Shown here one piece after another: positions 5,575 through 11,767 of a stretch of 11,990 bases of DNA. The notes under the pieces were generated by a model, which was given only the letters and a program-made list of their open reading frames with translations, had not been told where the DNA came from and ran no database searches. Position 1 is the first letter of the stretch, and each line of letters opens with the position of its first letter. The position numbers were made by a program, and so were the translations under genes. Origin of the DNA: Candidatus Pacearchaeota archaeon ex4484_31 (GTDB lineage: Archaea; Nanobdellota; Nanobdellia; Pacearchaeales; UBA284); contig NJDW01000014.1 in the NCBI GenBank assembly GCA_002254805.1, positions 1 through 11,990 of the forward strand. The letters run 5' to 3'.

Positions 5575-6995
5575 GATTTGTATTTTTTAACATTGCCAGA
5601 GATTTGTTAAGAGAACTGAGCGAAACAAAAAAAATAAAGCTGAGTTATGAAAAATTAAACAGTTTGGCTTCAATACTTGTTAGACATACGATTGGTTTTG
5701 GCTTGATAGAAGTAATATTGCAAGATGAAAAAATACAAGATATTTCTGTTAATGCTCCTGTTGGAAGTTCTCCTATATTCGTAAGACATCAAGACTATGA
5801 TGAATGCTATACAAACATAATTCCAAGTCATGAAGATGCTGAAAGTTGGGCTGCAAAATTTAGGATGCTTTCTGGAAGGCCTTTGGATGAAGCAAATCCA
5901 GTGCTTGATACAGAACTAACCCTAGGAAATGTACGTGCGAGAGTTGCTGTAATCCAACAACCTTTAAGCCCTTATGGTTTGGCTTATGCTTTTAGAAGAC
6001 ATAGAGAAAAGCCTTGGACATTTCCTTTGTTTATTGAAAATAAAATGCTTAATTCTCTTGCTGCTGGCTTGCTTTCCTTTATCATTGATGGTGGCAGAAC
6101 CATGCTTATCGCTGGAACAAGAAGCAGTGGTAAAACATCTTTGCTTTCAGCATGTATGCTTGAGATAATGCCAAAATACAGGATAATTGTTTGTGAAGGC
6201 ACTCTAGAATTGCCTGTAGATTGTTTAAGAGATCTTGGTTATGATATCTTAAGGATGAAGGTAAGAGAAGCTCTAACAAAAGAAACAACAGAACTTTCTG
6301 CTTCTGAAGGAATAAGAACAAGCTTAAGGCTTGGTGATTCTGCATTGATTGTTGGTGAAGTAAGAAGCGATGAAGCTGTAAGTTTATATGAAGCTATGCG
6401 TATAGGTGCTCTAGCTAATGTTGTCGCTGGCACCATCCATGGAGCAAGCCCTTATGCTGTATTCGATAGGGTTGTAAATGATCTGAAGGTTCCAGCAACA
6501 AGCTTTAAGGCAACTGATGTGATAATAATTGTTAATCCGATAAAGAGTCCTGACGGAATCCATAAGTGGCGTAGGATGTTGCAGTTAACTGAAGTAAGAA
6601 AACACTGGCTTACTGATCCTAGCACAGAGCATGGCTTTGTAGATTTGTTACGTTATGATGTAAAAAAAGATGAACTGATAGCGACTGATGATTTAAAGAA
6701 CGGTGACTCAGAAATTTTAAAGGCTATAGCATCTAACGTTAGAGAATGGGCTGGAAACTGGGATGCTGTTTGGGATAACATAATGTTAAGAGCAAAGATA
6801 AAAGAAACGATCGTAGAAATTGCAAAAAAAACTAAAAGAAGAGAACTTCTAGAAGCTGAATGGACAGTAAAATGCAATAATGCGTTTCATGAAATAGCTG
6901 ATAAGGTTAGAGAAGAAATAGGAGTGCCAAAAAGCAAAGAAGTTTACAAACGATGGCTTGAATGGTTCAAAAAAGAAATAAAAGGAAAGGCATAA
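5538..6995 (+). CDS. Type II/IV secretion system ATPase, P-loop part of split gene
   Basis: The frame opens right after the TAG at 5535-5537 and reads PKAEEFVDPERIR at once, family-like sequence with no start codon. The first possible starts are TTG 5604 and ATG 5865, and both would cut into conserved sequence, so this is most likely the rest of the gene that begins at 4909. Seen: the RHTIGFGLIE block, DISVNAP, the SGRPLDEANPVLD block, Walker A GTRSSGKTS (from base 6114), the Walker B-type block ALIVGEVRSDEA (about 6342), and the His box GTIHG (about 6430). These are the marks of the GspE/VirB11/ArlI hexameric ATPases that drive pilus assembly or secretion from the cytoplasmic face. The C-terminal helical region is complete. 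No TadC/GspF-like platform gene follows; spermidine synthase comes next. The pilin-like cluster at 1-1847 is a plausible substrate set. Confidence 0.88.
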   Translation, partial: PKAEEFVDPERIRFVFFNIARDLLRELSETKKIKLSYEKLNSLASILVRHTIGFGLIEVILQDEKIQDISVNAPVGSSPIFVRHQDYDECYTNIIPSHEDAESWAAKFRMLSGRPLDEANPVLDTELTLGNVRARVAVIQQPLSPYGLAYAFRRHREKPWTFPLFIENKMLNSLAAGLLSFIIDGGRTMLIAGTRSSGKTSLLSACMLEIMPKYRIIVCEGTLELPVDCLRDLGYDILRMKVREALTKETTELSASEGIRTSLRLGDSALIVGEVRSDEAVSLYEAMRIGALANVVAGTIHGASPYAVFDRVVNDLKVPATSFKATDVIIIVNPIKSPDGIHKWRRMLQLTEVRKHWLTDPSTEHGFVDLLRYDVKKDELIATDDLKNGDSEILKAIASNVREWAGNWDAVWDNIMLRAKIKETIVEIAKKTKRRELLEAEWTVKCNNAFHEIADKVREEIGVPKSKEVYKRWLEWFKKEIKGKA

Positions 6996-6999
6996 ACTT

Positions 7000-7009
7000 T
7001 TTTAATTTA
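7000..7009 (+). promoter_or_regulatory. TATA-like element for speE-purC
   Basis: TTTTAATTTA lies just after the ATPase stop, about 24 bases before the ATG at 7028, followed by a T-rich tract (7011-7019). An alternative AT-rich match (CATAAACT) overlaps the stop itself but is rather far from the start. Confidence 0.4.
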
Positions 7010-7027
7010 GTTTTCTTTTAAACCCTT

Positions 7028-7897
7028 ATGATAATAAAAAATAAAAAAGGTTTATGGCTTGTTGATGATTATGATTCTACAGAAGATCCTATATTTCATA
7101 GAATAAAAAAGATTATTTATAAGAAAAAAACAAAATACCAGGAAGTTGCTATTGTTGAAACTGCTGTTTTTGGCAAGGCTTTGGTTATAGATGGAATTCC
7201 ACAATCGTTTGAAAAAGACGAATTTATCTATCATGAAGCTCTGGTTCATCCTTCCATGGTATTGTATAAGAATCCAAAAAAAGTGTTGATACTTGGAACC
7301 GGCGAAGGTGCATCGTTGAGGGAAGTACTAAAGTATAGATGTGTTAAAGAAGTTGTTGCTGTTGACATAGACAAGGAAGCTGTAGAAATCTGTAAAAAAT
7401 TTCTAAAGAAATTTCATCAAAATTCTTTTTATGATGAAAGAGTAAATCTTGTTTTCTGCGATGCTCTTGAATTTTTAAAAAAAACTGAAGAGAAGTTTGA
7501 TGTTATCATAGCTGACCTAACAGACCCTTATGAAAAAAGTCAAGCACTTAGGCTTTACAGTGAAAGATTCTTCAAAGCTGTAAAAGAAAAGCTTTCAAGA
7601 AAAGGAGTCTTTGTTATGCAATCCCAGATTCTTTCTATAGTAAAGCATGAACAACATTTAAAGAACAGGAAAAAAATAAAGAAGGTGTTTGGAAAGGCTT
7701 ATTCATACAGAACATTTGTTCCAAGCTATAGTGAGCCGTGGAGTTTCATAATCGCTTCTGAAAGAAATCCGTTAAGATTAAAAAAGAATGAAATAAAAAA
7801 AAGATTAAAAGAAAATAAAGTGAAAACAAAATTTTATTCTGCTGAAATCCATTTTGCGCTTTTTGCCTTACCTCCAGCACTAAACTTTGTTAAATAA
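7028..7897 (+). CDS. speE: Spermidine synthase-type polyamine aminopropyltransferase
   Basis: 289 residues. It transfers an aminopropyl group from decarboxylated S-adenosylmethionine to a polyamine such as putrescine. Visible landmarks: the N-terminal beta domain with YQEV (37-40), FGKALVIDG (48-56), DE (64-65) and YHE (68-70); the Rossmann core with the nucleotide loop GTGEGAS (90-96), the acidic VDID (112-115), a CDAL segment (144-147), and the catalytic DLTDP (163-167); and a SEPWSF segment (235-240) near the C-terminus. The GEGA-type loop, rather than GGDGG, is shared with aminopropyltransferases of thermophiles and thermospermine synthases, so the acceptor could be a longer or different amine than putrescine. 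Its TAA directly abuts the purC ATG, so the two are co-transcribed. The C-terminal 40 residues are very Lys-rich. Confidence 0.92.
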   Translation: MIIKNKKGLWLVDDYDSTEDPIFHRIKKIIYKKKTKYQEVAIVETAVFGKALVIDGIPQSFEKDEFIYHEALVHPSMVLYKNPKKVLILGTGEGASLREVLKYRCVKEVVAVDIDKEAVEICKKFLKKFHQNSFYDERVNLVFCDALEFLKKTEEKFDVIIADLTDPYEKSQALRLYSERFFKAVKEKLSRKGVFVMQSQILSIVKHEQHLKNRKKIKKVFGKAYSYRTFVPSYSEPWSFIIASERNPLRLKKNEIKKRLKENKVKTKFYSAEIHFALFALPPALNFVK

Positions 7898-8944
7898 ATG
7901 GGAAGTGTTAAGGACTTACAAATCTTGAAAGAGCCTAAAGAAAGAGAAATGGGAATAGCATGGCTTGTTTTTTCAGACCGGTATTCTGTTTTTGATTGGG
8001 GTGAGATGCCTGACCATATCAAAAATAAGGGTGCTGCATTATGTTTGATGGCTGCCTACTGCTTTGAAAAAGCTGAAGAGCAAGGAATCAAAACTCATTA
8101 TCGTGGACTTATAAGAAAAGATGGAAAACTTGTTAGGTTAGATGAGATAGAAGAACCAACAAATATAATGGAAATAGATCTAGTTCGTGTTATTTATCCA
8201 AGATTCTTAGACGGAAAGTACGATTATTCTATGTTTACACCAGAATTAGTAAACTTCCTTCTGCCATTAGAAATAATTTACAGAAATGGCTTGCCAGAGG
8301 GATCTAGTGTTTTTAAGAGACTAGAAAAGGGTGAAATAAGCTTAGAAGATCTTAGTCTAACCAGTTATCCAAAACCAGGAGAAAGGTTGGAAAAACCAAT
8401 TTTTGATGTATCCACAAAGTTAGAAGAAAGCGATAGATATATTACGTGGAAAGAAGCACAAAAGATTGCTGGCTTAAAAGATAGCGAAGTAGAGGAAATC
8501 AAAAAACTGTTACTTAAGGTAAATGATTTGATCACAAAGATAGCTGAAAAAGCAAACTTAACTAACGAGGATGGAAAAATAGAGCTCGCTTTTGATCCTA
8601 AACGAGAACTCATGCTTGTTGATGTTATAGGAACATTAGATGAATGTAGATTCACTTACAGAAGATTGAATGTTAGTAAAGAAATCGCAAGACAATTTTA
8701 TAAAAATACCAGCTGGTACAAAGACGTTGAAAATGCGAAAAAAATTGCAAAAGAGAGAGGAATCAAAGAATGGAAAAAGTTATGTAGATCTAAGCCAGAA
8801 AAATTACCTTTTGAGTTGAAAAAGATAATTGAAGATATGTATGCTTCTGCAACAAATGCTTTTTTAGGCAAAAACATTTTCGATGTTCCTAAGCTAGAAG
8901 ATGTTATCAAAAGTTATGAAGAATTCATAACATCAAGAGGTTAA
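7898..8944 (+). CDS. purC: SAICAR synthetase, archaeal long form
   Basis: 348 residues. PurC joins CAIR and aspartate using ATP in purine synthesis. The protein follows the archaeal type, longer than the usual bacterial form of about 240 residues. Landmarks: MGSVKDL start, SDRYSVFDWGEMPD (26-39), N-K-G-A-A-L (43-48), the LPLEIIYRN block (122-130), G-S-S (135-137), DGKIELAF (225-232) and DVIGTLDECRF (242-252), then a KEIARQFY helix (261-268). The C-terminal extension includes a K-W-K-K-L-C type segment. It begins with ATG immediately after the speE stop (TAAATG) and has no ribosome binding site, so translation probably depends on coupling. No other purine synthesis gene is in the window. The pairing with a polyamine enzyme has no obvious metabolic logic beyond shared housekeeping expression. 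Confidence 0.92.
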   Translation: MGSVKDLQILKEPKEREMGIAWLVFSDRYSVFDWGEMPDHIKNKGAALCLMAAYCFEKAEEQGIKTHYRGLIRKDGKLVRLDEIEEPTNIMEIDLVRVIYPRFLDGKYDYSMFTPELVNFLLPLEIIYRNGLPEGSSVFKRLEKGEISLEDLSLTSYPKPGERLEKPIFDVSTKLEESDRYITWKEAQKIAGLKDSEVEEIKKLLLKVNDLITKIAEKANLTNEDGKIELAFDPKRELMLVDVIGTLDECRFTYRRLNVSKEIARQFYKNTSWYKDVENAKKIAKERGIKEWKKLCRSKPEKLPFELKKIIEDMYASATNAFLGKNIFDVPKLEDVIKSYEEFITSRG

Positions 8945-8989
8945 AGTAAGCCAAGTCTTTTAAGTGATAATTAATTTTTGCTTATAGAA

Positions 8990-9001
8990 CTTATTAAAAA
9001 A
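8990..9001 (+). promoter_or_regulatory. TATA-like element for the small membrane protein
   Basis: CTTATTAAAAAA is centred about 24 bases before the ATG at 9019. The 74-base gap after purC (8945-9018) shows nothing else I can name. Confidence 0.5.
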
Positions 9002-9018
9002 TTGATTTTTGATAAACG

Positions 9019-9264
9019 ATGGTAAAGAAGAAGAAAAAATTAAGTAAAAATATTGCGGTAGTAGCTCTGTTGGTAAACATTTTAATTTTACCTGGTCTTG
9101 GAAGTTTGATTGGTGGTAAAACTATAGAGGGAGTTATCCAATTAGTTTTATTTCTTGTAGGACTTCATTTATGTTTTATTTTAATTGGTATACCCACAGT
9201 TGTTGCTGTATGGATATGGGCATTAGTAACTGGAATTCAAATAATTAAAGAAGCAGGATCTTAA
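9019..9264 (+). CDS. Small TM2-like membrane protein
   Basis: 81 residues with a very basic head (MVKKKKKLSK) and nearly continuous hydrophobic sequence after it. A helix at about 12-25 leads to PGLGSLIGGK (25-34), a second helix spans about 38-55, then I-G-I-P (57-60) and a third helix with W66/W68 up to residue 76, ending KEAGS. The PGLGxxxGGK turn and the W-x-W-A-L-V-T-G-I-Q segment resemble small TM2-like or related integral membrane proteins found widely in bacteria and archaea, whose function is unknown. It has its own promoter and is followed by another promoter, so it is probably monocistronic. No enzymatic residue can be named. Confidence 0.82.
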   Translation: MVKKKKKLSKNIAVVALLVNILILPGLGSLIGGKTIEGVIQLVLFLVGLHLCFILIGIPTVVAVWIWALVTGIQIIKEAGS

Positions 9265-9285
9265 AGTCAAGCAAACGAACAGCGA

Positions 9286-9298
9286 AAAATAAATAAAA
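9286..9298 (+). promoter_or_regulatory. TATA-like element for the site-2-protease-like gene
   Basis: AAAATAAATAAAA is centred about 25 bases before the ATG at 9317, followed by a T-rich tract (9302-9315). The 52-base gap holds no other signal I can support. Confidence 0.5.
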
Positions 9299-9316
9299 CA
9301 TGTTTTTATTTTTTAT

Positions 9317-10036
9317 ATGATGAAAATAAAAGAATTTTTATCGCTTACGATTTCAATCCTTTTCATAGCTCTTATAATCTCTACAAAGGTAGAATTGCCA
9401 AAGATCATCATAACAGCAAAAAGCTTTTTGCTTTCATTGCCAATAGCTTTTATTCTTGTTTTTATCTTTGTTTTTGCCCAAAAACTTGTTGCTTATTCCT
9501 TGGACTGTGAAACAGAAAGCAAGCTTTTAAGCTTCAGACAATTTTGGTTTGAAGAAACAAAAAGGCTTGATTTTGATTTTCCTCTTTGGCTTGTTCTTCC
9601 TTCATTGCTTTTATTGATAAGCAATGGCTTTGTTAGATGGCTCAGCATTCTTGATTTTGATGTTGAAGCTAAAAAAGAAAAAACAAGAAAGAAGTTTCAT
9701 GCTTTGACCGAAGATGATGTTGGAAAAATTTCTTTAGCTGGTCCTGTAGCTTTGCTTTTTTTCGGAATAATCTTCAAAGCATTGAGTCTTTTAGGCATAA
9801 ATTACTTTTCTTCTCTTGCTTTTAATTCCGTACTTTTTGCTTTCCTAGCACTTTTGCCTTTAGGCAATGGTTTCAAGCTCTTGGTTAGTTCTAGGATGAT
9901 TTGGTTTTTCACAACGGCCTTTGCTTTTTTCATACTCTTACTTATCCGTCTAGAAAGTTTAACTGCAATTATACTTGTTTCATTGATCTTTGCTCTTTTG
10001 GTTACATTAGCTTACTATTTGCTTTACGAGAAATAG
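9317..10036 (+). CDS. Site-2-protease-like (M50-type) membrane protein lacking metal ligands
   Basis: 239 residues, multi-spanning: hydrophobic stretches at about 8-22, 37-55, 90-103, 138-160, 170-192 and 195-235. The layout follows archaeal M50 site-2 proteases: an early membrane helix that should carry HExxH, a middle I-S-L-A-G-P (138-143), and a late N-x-x-x-A-x-x-x-L-L-P block (170-181). Where family members read HELAHKxVA this protein reads F51-V-F-A-Q-K-L-V-A59, so both His and the Glu are lost. Where they read P-x-x-x-L-D-G-x-K it reads PLGNGFK (181-187), without the Leu-Asp pair, so the third ligand is missing too. It should therefore be proteolytically dead and may bind or protect membrane substrates. 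The family assignment is from pattern memory. It has its own promoter, and its TAG is directly back to back with the convergent spt5 stop. Confidence 0.8.
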   Translation: MMKIKEFLSLTISILFIALIISTKVELPKIIITAKSFLLSLPIAFILVFIFVFAQKLVAYSLDCETESKLLSFRQFWFEETKRLDFDFPLWLVLPSLLLLISNGFVRWLSILDFDVEAKKEKTRKKFHALTEDDVGKISLAGPVALLFFGIIFKALSLLGINYFSSLAFNSVLFAFLALLPLGNGFKLLVSSRMIWFFTTAFAFFILLLIRLESLTAIILVSLIFALLVTLAYYLLYEK

Positions 10037-10483
10037 CTATTCTTCTTTTGTTCTTCTTATCACCTTAACATTATCTATGTCAACGACTATCGGAATAGGA
10101 ACCGTAGCTTCTAGAAGTTCTATTGTTACCTTTCCCTTTGCTTTATCAACCCTAACTACCTTTGCTTTTTCTCTTTTGAACGGTTCTGTTAGGATTTCAA
10201 CGATATCATTTTTTTCTATTGAAATCGTTTCTGGACTTGGTTTTACAACAGGTTCTATATCTTCATAGCTAAGTTTTTTTGTAAGCATTCCTTTTACATA
10301 AGGTAACTTTGTTATTGCTTCCTTCACTGTTTCACTATCTGTTGATTCAACAAAAACATAGCCTCTTAAGCCAGGTGCCTGTGTAACACTAAAGATGTTA
10401 AGGTTTTTCTTCTTTGCCCTTTCTGCAATGAACTCTGCAGCTTGGCTTTCCTTGTTTGTTATTACCTTAACTGCAAATATCAT
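10037..10483 (-). CDS. spt5: Transcription elongation factor Spt5 (NusG-like)
   Basis: 148 residues, normal archaeal Spt5 length. The N-terminal NGN domain (about 1-82) has FAVKVITNKE at the start and the APGLRGYVFVE block (36-46) that contacts the RNA polymerase clamp. The KOW domain (about 88-145) contains NDIVEILTEPFKREKAKVV and the ATVPIPIVV strand (124-132). With Spt4 it holds RNA polymerase closed on DNA and aids processivity. Its ATG overlaps the secE stop (ATGA), so it is the third gene of the ftsZ-secE-spt5 operon. In many euryarchaea genes for ribosomal proteins L11, L1 and L10 follow; here the operon stops and a convergent gene begins at the adjacent base. Confidence 0.95.
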   Translation of the reverse strand: MIFAVKVITNKESQAAEFIAERAKKKNLNIFSVTQAPGLRGYVFVESTDSETVKEAITKLPYVKGMLTKKLSYEDIEPVVKPSPETISIEKNDIVEILTEPFKREKAKVVRVDKAKGKVTIELLEATVPIPIVVDIDNVKVIRRTKEE

Positions 10484-10656
10484 TTTAAAAGCAAAAAGAA
10501 TAAACTTATCAAAAAGCCAATGAAGCCAATGATAAGTAAGCCCAAAGCAGATATCTTTGATGTTTGTTTTAGTTCTTCTGTTGTTGGTTTTCTTGCTACT
10601 TTTAAGACTCTTACAGATTTCTGAATGAAGCTTTTTATTTCTCTTACTATGTTCAT
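10480..10656 (-). CDS. secE: Protein translocase subunit SecE/Sec61-gamma
   Basis: 58 residues, read on the minus strand from ATG at 10656 to TGA at 10480. It starts MNIVREIKSF, continues through an amphipathic helix with VLKVARKPTTEEL (17-29), and ends in one membrane helix (about 35-57, rich in Leu, Phe, Ile, Gly). This is exactly the layout of archaeal SecE, the clamp subunit of the SecYE translocon. The A-R-K-P-x-x-x-E segment is a family hallmark. It overlaps the ftsZ stop by ATGA at one end and the spt5 start by ATGA at the other. The position between ftsZ and spt5 is the classic archaeal arrangement and supports the call. Confidence 0.93.
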   Translation of the reverse strand: MNIVREIKSFIQKSVRVLKVARKPTTEELKQTSKISALGLLIIGFIGFLISLFFLLLK

Positions 10657-11735
10657 TTCACGAATTCTATACCAAGCTCTTCCTCTATTTTTTCTTTCTC
10701 CTTTTCTTTGTAGCTTACAGATGGTCCAAGTATTTGTGGCGATTTAACACCAGTAACTATCAACATCACTCTCAATGTTTTTCCCATGTCTTCGCTAAGC
10801 TGAGCTCCCCAAATCAATCTTGCATCAGGACTTATCTTCTGGCCAACAGTTTCTATCACCTTTCTTGCCTCATCCAGAGTTAAGTCTAGGCCACCAACTA
10901 TGTTTACCAAAGCTCCTGATGCTTGACTTATATCTACATCAAGCAATGGATTTTCTATTGCTTTTTCTATTGCTTCTATTGCTCTATCTTGAGAATCACT
11001 TTCACCAACACCAATCATAGCTACTCCGCCGTCAGACATAACTGCTTTTATATCAGCGAAATCAAGATTAACGAGGCCTGCTTTTGTTATAAGCTCTGTA
11101 ATGCCTTTAACAGCATTCGTTAGGATTTCATCAGCTACCTTAAATGCTGTATGTAAAGGCAAATCTGGAGCTAGTTCAAGCAACTTATCGTTTGGAATTA
11201 CTATCAAAGTATCTGTAACTCCTTCAAGTTTTTCTAAACCTAGCAAGGCATTCTCATATCTTTTTTGTCCTTCTATTGTAAAAGGTAAGGTAACGACTCC
11301 TATCGTAAGTATACCCATCTTTTTTGCAATTTCAGCTATTACAGGAGCTGCTCCTGTTCCAGTTCCGCCGCCCAAGCCACAAGTAATGAAAACCATATCA
11401 GCTCCTTGCAACTTTTGTTTTATTTCATGCTCGCTTTCATGAGCAGCTTCCTCACCAATAGCTGGATTAGAACCTGCTCCTAAGCCGTGGGTAAGCTCTT
11501 TTCCTATCAACACCTTATCATCTGCATATGTATAAAGCAAGTCTTGTGCATCTGTGTTAACAGCTATCAACTCTGCGTCTTTTATTCCGACCTCTTTCAT
11601 TCTCGTTAGCGTGTTTCCTCCACCGCCGCCAACACCAAAGACTTTTATCGCTGCTTTTTTCGCCTTAACAATTTCTTCAAGTTCTCTGTCAACATCTTTT
11701 TTTTCGTACTCTTCAACTTCAAATCCCTCTGCCAT
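10653..11735 (-). CDS. ftsZ: Cell division GTPase FtsZ
   Basis: 360 residues. FtsZ polymerises into the division ring, with GTP hydrolysed between subunits. Seen: an acidic N-terminal extension (1-27), the nucleotide loop GVGGGGGNT (34-42), AVNTDAQDL (58-66), the T3 region GLGAGSNPAIG (84-94), the tubulin signature GGGTGTG (122-128), the catalytic T7 loop NLDFADIK (223-230, with D225 and D228), and the C-terminal subdomain ending in a Lys/Glu-rich tail and LGIEFVK. All hydrolysis residues are present, so it should be active. It looks like the FtsZ1/FtsZ2-type archaeal protein rather than the CetZ group. The ATG at 11735 lies about 25 bases after a TATA-like element and is preceded by AGAGAAGA. 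It opens the ftsZ-secE-spt5 operon, with ATGA coupling to secE. Confidence 0.97.
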   Translation of the reverse strand: MAEGFEVEEYEKKDVDRELEEIVKAKKAAIKVFGVGGGGGNTLTRMKEVGIKDAELIAVNTDAQDLLYTYADDKVLIGKELTHGLGAGSNPAIGEEAAHESEHEIKQKLQGADMVFITCGLGGGTGTGAAPVIAEIAKKMGILTIGVVTLPFTIEGQKRYENALLGLEKLEGVTDTLIVIPNDKLLELAPDLPLHTAFKVADEILTNAVKGITELITKAGLVNLDFADIKAVMSDGGVAMIGVGESDSQDRAIEAIEKAIENPLLDVDISQASGALVNIVGGLDLTLDEARKVIETVGQKISPDARLIWGAQLSEDMGKTLRVMLIVTGVKSPQILGPSVSYKEKEKEKIEEELGIEFVK

Positions 11736-11755
11736 TCTTCTCTAAAATAAAGATG

Positions 11756-11766
11756 ATTTATAAATT
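11756..11766 (-). promoter_or_regulatory. TATA-like element for ftsZ-secE-spt5
   Basis: On the minus strand AAATTTATAAA is centred about 25 bases before the ftsZ ATG (11735). It sits in the 32-base gap after the oxidoreductase stop. The upstream gene may also read through into the operon. Confidence 0.5.
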
Positions 11767-11767
11767 T

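Noticed and set aside
5604..6995. TTG at 5604 as the true start of an independent ATPase gene
   Set aside because: Twenty-two residues of family-like sequence precede it in the same frame, directly back to the junction TAG, and no promoter or ribosome binding site suits it.
10442..10624. 60-codon plus-strand frame over the ftsZ-secE-spt5 junctions
   Set aside because: The opposite strand encodes SecE with clear family features and ATGA junctions on both sides.
11101..11442. 113-codon plus-strand frame inside ftsZ
   Set aside because: It is the antisense of a perfectly conserved FtsZ region, with Ser/Pro-rich nonsense composition.
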